A DNA stretch of 8,220 nucleotides from Oceanospirillaceae bacterium UBA1126 (GTDB taxonomy: Bacteria; Pseudomonadota; Gammaproteobacteria; Pseudomonadales; Balneatricaceae), in contig DCAT01000111.1 of assembly GCA_002312935.1 (NCBI GenBank), positions 506 to 8,725 of the forward strand. Reading direction: 5' to 3'. The notes under the pieces were generated by a model. The model searched no databases. It was not told the origin of the DNA and worked only from the letters and a program-made list of their open reading frames with translations. Made by a program: the position numbers and the translations under genes. Shown here in pieces: positions 5,851 to 8,220 of the stretch (position 1 is the first letter of the stretch; the number at the start of each line of letters is the position of its first letter).

Positions 5851-8220
5851 CTACGCTTTTGGGCGCAGGCCTTTAGGGTCGTAGAAGCCGTACAAGCTGG
5901 CTTCAGCAGAGTAGCGCTTAAGAGCAATTTCGATTTCAAACTTTGCTTTTGACAGGCGAATCGGAGACAAGTCTGGAGCGTTTACATAGCCCATACCAAT
6001 AGCACTGCCTAGGGCATGGCCATACATGCCTGAGGATAGATAACCAACAATTTCATCATTCATGACGATGGGCTCGTTATGGAATAACATTGCTTCAGTA
6101 TCATCAAGCTTAAACTGCACCAACCTGCGGGTAGATTTTTTAGATTGAAGCTGTTCTTTAAAGCCATTAATACCTATAAAGTCACCCGCTTCTGGCTTGG
6201 CGGCCCACTGAAGGCCAGCATCAAATAGGGTGTCTTCTGGGCCTACATCATGGCCCCAATGCACAAAACCTTTTTCCATACGGGCACTATTAACGGCATG
6301 CATGCCAACATTGCGTATGCCAAATGCCTTACCCGCTTCAAATAACGCACGGTATACAGTGGCGGTGTGCTGAGCAGGAATAAACAACTCCCACCCCAGT
6401 TCGCCAACGTAGCTCAAACGCTGCACCCACATGCGTACCCCAGCCACTTCCATGACTTTACCCGAAGCAAATGGGAAAGCTTCATTACTTAAATCTGTGT
6501 CTGTAACTTTAGACAACACCTCGCGTGCGTGAGGGCCTTGAAGAGCCATGGCGCCAAAATTCATACTAATGTCTTGCAACAATACATCGTCGATTAGGCG
6601 ATGGTTCAGGTGCCACCAATCCCTTGAGTGGGAGCTAATGCCCGTAATCACCCAATACGTTGTTTCACCAGTGCGCGCAACAGTTAGATCGGCTTCGATG
6701 CCGCCGCGAGCATTAAGAAAGTGGGTGTACACCACTTTACCCACGGGAATATCGATATTGCCGGCGCAAATGTACTGTAAGTTTTTGCCAGCTGCAGGGC
6801 CTGTGACTTCAAACTTACCAAATGATGACATATCGTAAATGCCAACACTTTCACGCAATGCCATATGCTCTTGTTTGGTGTTGTTAAACCAATTTGGTTT
6901 TTGGTAGCTGTACTGGTACTTTGCTTCTTGGCCTGGGTCGGCAAACCAATTGGCGCGCTCATAGCCACACACTTCACCAAAGCAGGCGCCTGCCGCTGTA
7001 AGTTCTTGGTGCAAGGGTGAATGAATTTGGTCACGTGCTGTTTGGTATTGGTAAAAAGGCCAATGCATTGCATAACTATGACCTAAGGCCTCAGGGATAC
7101 GTTCAGATACATATTCGTCATGTTGTTGGGCAGGGTGATGGCGGCGTAAATCACACTCGCTTACGTCACCCGACGGAAAGCCATCAATCATCCAGTCAGC
7201 CATGATTTTACCCACGCCGCCACCAGCACCAATGCCTTTGGAGTTCATGCCTGCGGCTATAAAGAGTTTGTCTATTTGCGGAGTAGGGCCAAGCAAGTGA
7301 AGGTTGTCGTTAGTGAAACTTTCTGGGCCATTAAACCAAGTACGTATTCCTGTTTCTTGCAACTGTGGAAAGGTTTCCATGCCATTTAAAAGATAGGGTT
7401 CTACGTGATCTTGGTCTAAGGGAAACTGTCCAAAACAAAAGTCATCAGCTATTTTGTCCATAGGGAGTCCAATAGCGTTGTCTTCGAACCAGCCAACTAA
7501 CATTTTTCCAGCGTCTTCTTTAAAATATAGGCCACGATCAAAGTCACGCAATACGGGACGCTGTGTCAGTCCTTCCATCTCTTCTGTAACGATGTAGGAA
7601 TGTTCACAGGCATATAAAGGTAGTTGCACACCAACTGTTTTAGCAAGGTCTCGAGTCCACATGCCACCACATAAAATCACCTGATCAACTTCCATGGTGC
7701 CTTTGTCAGTGCGAATTCCGGTAATGACGTTGTCTTTGGTGAGCAGTTCTTCCATTACCGTATTTTCAAAAATCTCCACGCCCTTCATCTTGGCACCCTT
7801 GGCTAATGCCATGGTGGTGTCGATGGGGTTGGTTTGGCCGTCACCAGGGGTGTAAAGCGCACCTATAATCCCTTCGGTATTAATACCAGGGTAAAGCTCT
7901 GCTAAGCGGTTATTGTCGATCATTTCTGATTCCACACCAAACACTTTACAAATAGACGAGGTGCGTTTAATTTCTTCTAAACGCGCTTCTGTTCGCGCTA
8001 AGGAGATACTACCAATACGTTTGTAACCAGTGGCTTGGCCAGTCTCTTCTTCTAAACTGGCATACAGCTCATGGCTGTACTTGGCTAGGTTGGTAAGGGT
8101 AGGTGTGGCCCATGCAAGGCTTATTAGGCCTGCAGCGTGCCATGTGGTGCCACTAGTAAGCTGTTTACGCTCTATCAGCACTACGTCCTTAATACCTCGC
8201 TTGGCTAGGTGGTAGGCAAC
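5851..8220 (-). CDS. Sarcosine/dimethylglycine dehydrogenase-like FAD- and folate-dependent enzyme (5' end beyond window)
   Basis: The frame stays open to the window edge, giving about 789 residues. The apparent start at 8181 is a GTG coding an internal Val, because the 13 codons before it (VAYHLAKRGIKDV) continue a normal FAD-binding helix and strand. The GxGxxG motif is therefore just outside. Numbering from 8181: an N-terminal FAD oxidoreductase domain (1-340) contains TTWHAAG with His15, the position that carries covalent FAD in mammalian sarcosine and dimethylglycine dehydrogenases. A short central linker domain is followed by GcvT-like tetrahydrofolate domains (about 430-680 and 690-770), with GGIEADLTV (Asp498) and YVGELGWELF. 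Motifs such as GPESFT, DLSNEAFPF and MEKGFVHWGHD resemble sarcosine dehydrogenase more than dimethylglycine dehydrogenase. The expected reaction is oxidative N-demethylation, with the methylene group passed to tetrahydrofolate and electrons to ETF. The stop is TAG at 5851-5853. Exact substrate uncertain. Confidence 0.9.
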   Translation of the reverse strand, partial: VAYHLAKRGIKDVVLIERKQLTSGTTWHAAGLISLAWATPTLTNLAKYSHELYASLEEETGQATGYKRIGSISLARTEARLEEIKRTSSICKVFGVESEMIDNNRLAELYPGINTEGIIGALYTPGDGQTNPIDTTMALAKGAKMKGVEIFENTVMEELLTKDNVITGIRTDKGTMEVDQVILCGGMWTRDLAKTVGVQLPLYACEHSYIVTEEMEGLTQRPVLRDFDRGLYFKEDAGKMLVGWFEDNAIGLPMDKIADDFCFGQFPLDQDHVEPYLLNGMETFPQLQETGIRTWFNGPESFTNDNLHLLGPTPQIDKLFIAAGMNSKGIGAGGGVGKIMADWMIDGFPSGDVSECDLRRHHPAQQHDEYVSERIPEALGHSYAMHWPFYQYQTARDQIHSPLHQELTAAGACFGEVCGYERANWFADPGQEAKYQYSYQKPNWFNNTKQEHMALRESVGIYDMSSFGKFEVTGPAAGKNLQYICAGNIDIPVGKVVYTHFLNARGGIEADLTVARTGETTYWVITGISSHSRDWWHLNHRLIDDVLLQDISMNFGAMALQGPHAREVLSKVTDTDLSNEAFPFASGKVMEVAGVRMWVQRLSYVGELGWELFIPAQHTATVYRALFEAGKAFGIRNVGMHAVNSARMEKGFVHWGHDVGPEDTLFDAGLQWAAKPEAGDFIGINGFKEQLQSKKSTRRLVQFKLDDTEAMLFHNEPIVMNDEIVGYLSSGMYGHALGSAIGMGYVNAPDLSPIRLSKAKFEIEIALKRYSAEASLYGFYDPKGLRPKA

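Noticed and set aside
6684..7073. 129-codon minus-strand frame inside the flavoenzyme gene
   Set aside because: Same strand but another frame of a conserved gene; the protein shows no domain and the overlapped gene is intact.

Overview
The window looks like an ordinary, densely coded stretch of bacterial chromosome of moderate GC, by eye in the low to mid 40s percent. The best guess for the host is a gammaproteobacterium, possibly marine or aquatic and heterotrophic. This rests on the hybrid MaeB-type malic enzyme, a periplasmic or membrane-anchored NAPE-PLD-like hydrolase, and a sarcosine-dehydrogenase-like flavoenzyme of the kind used in methylated-amine catabolism. It is an inference, because there is no rRNA or other taxonomic marker. 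I see no tRNA, rRNA, CRISPR array, insertion sequence, phage gene or attachment site.

Layout. A small AhpD-like (CxxC...H) peroxidase-related protein lies at 20-589 (+). A 277-bp AT-rich spacer (590-866) follows and holds several short palindromes, including a perfect 7+1+7 inverted repeat. The complete NADP-malic enzyme maeB spans 867-3161 (+) and ends at a strong intrinsic terminator (3247-3272). The T-run of that terminator runs into the stop codon of a convergent gene at 3271-4398 (-), a membrane-anchored metallo-beta-lactamase-fold hydrolase with the full NAPE-PLD metal-ligand set. A 219-bp divergent intergenic region (4399-4617) with two separate inverted repeats parts it from a DegT/DnrJ/EryC1/StrS-family PLP aminotransferase at 4618-5820 (+). 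After only 30 bp comes the convergent 3' end of a large FAD- and folate-dependent dehydrogenase (5851-8220, -). That gene is open at the right edge of the window, so its true start and dinucleotide-binding motif lie outside.

How the genes relate. The five genes are in five separate transcription directions or blocks (+, +, -, +, -) and none forms a tight co-directional operon with another here. MaeB supplies pyruvate and NADPH from malate. The sarcosine/dimethylglycine-dehydrogenase-like protein would demethylate an N-methyl amino acid and pass the one-carbon unit to tetrahydrofolate. The aminotransferase is a complete PLP enzyme whose substrate cannot be read from this context, since no sugar-nucleotide or antibiotic genes are present. 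I did not find a convincing undescribed multi-gene system. The items most worth a second look are the palindromic control sites, the bacterial NAPE-PLD-like enzyme, and the orphan DegT aminotransferase facing the flavoenzyme.
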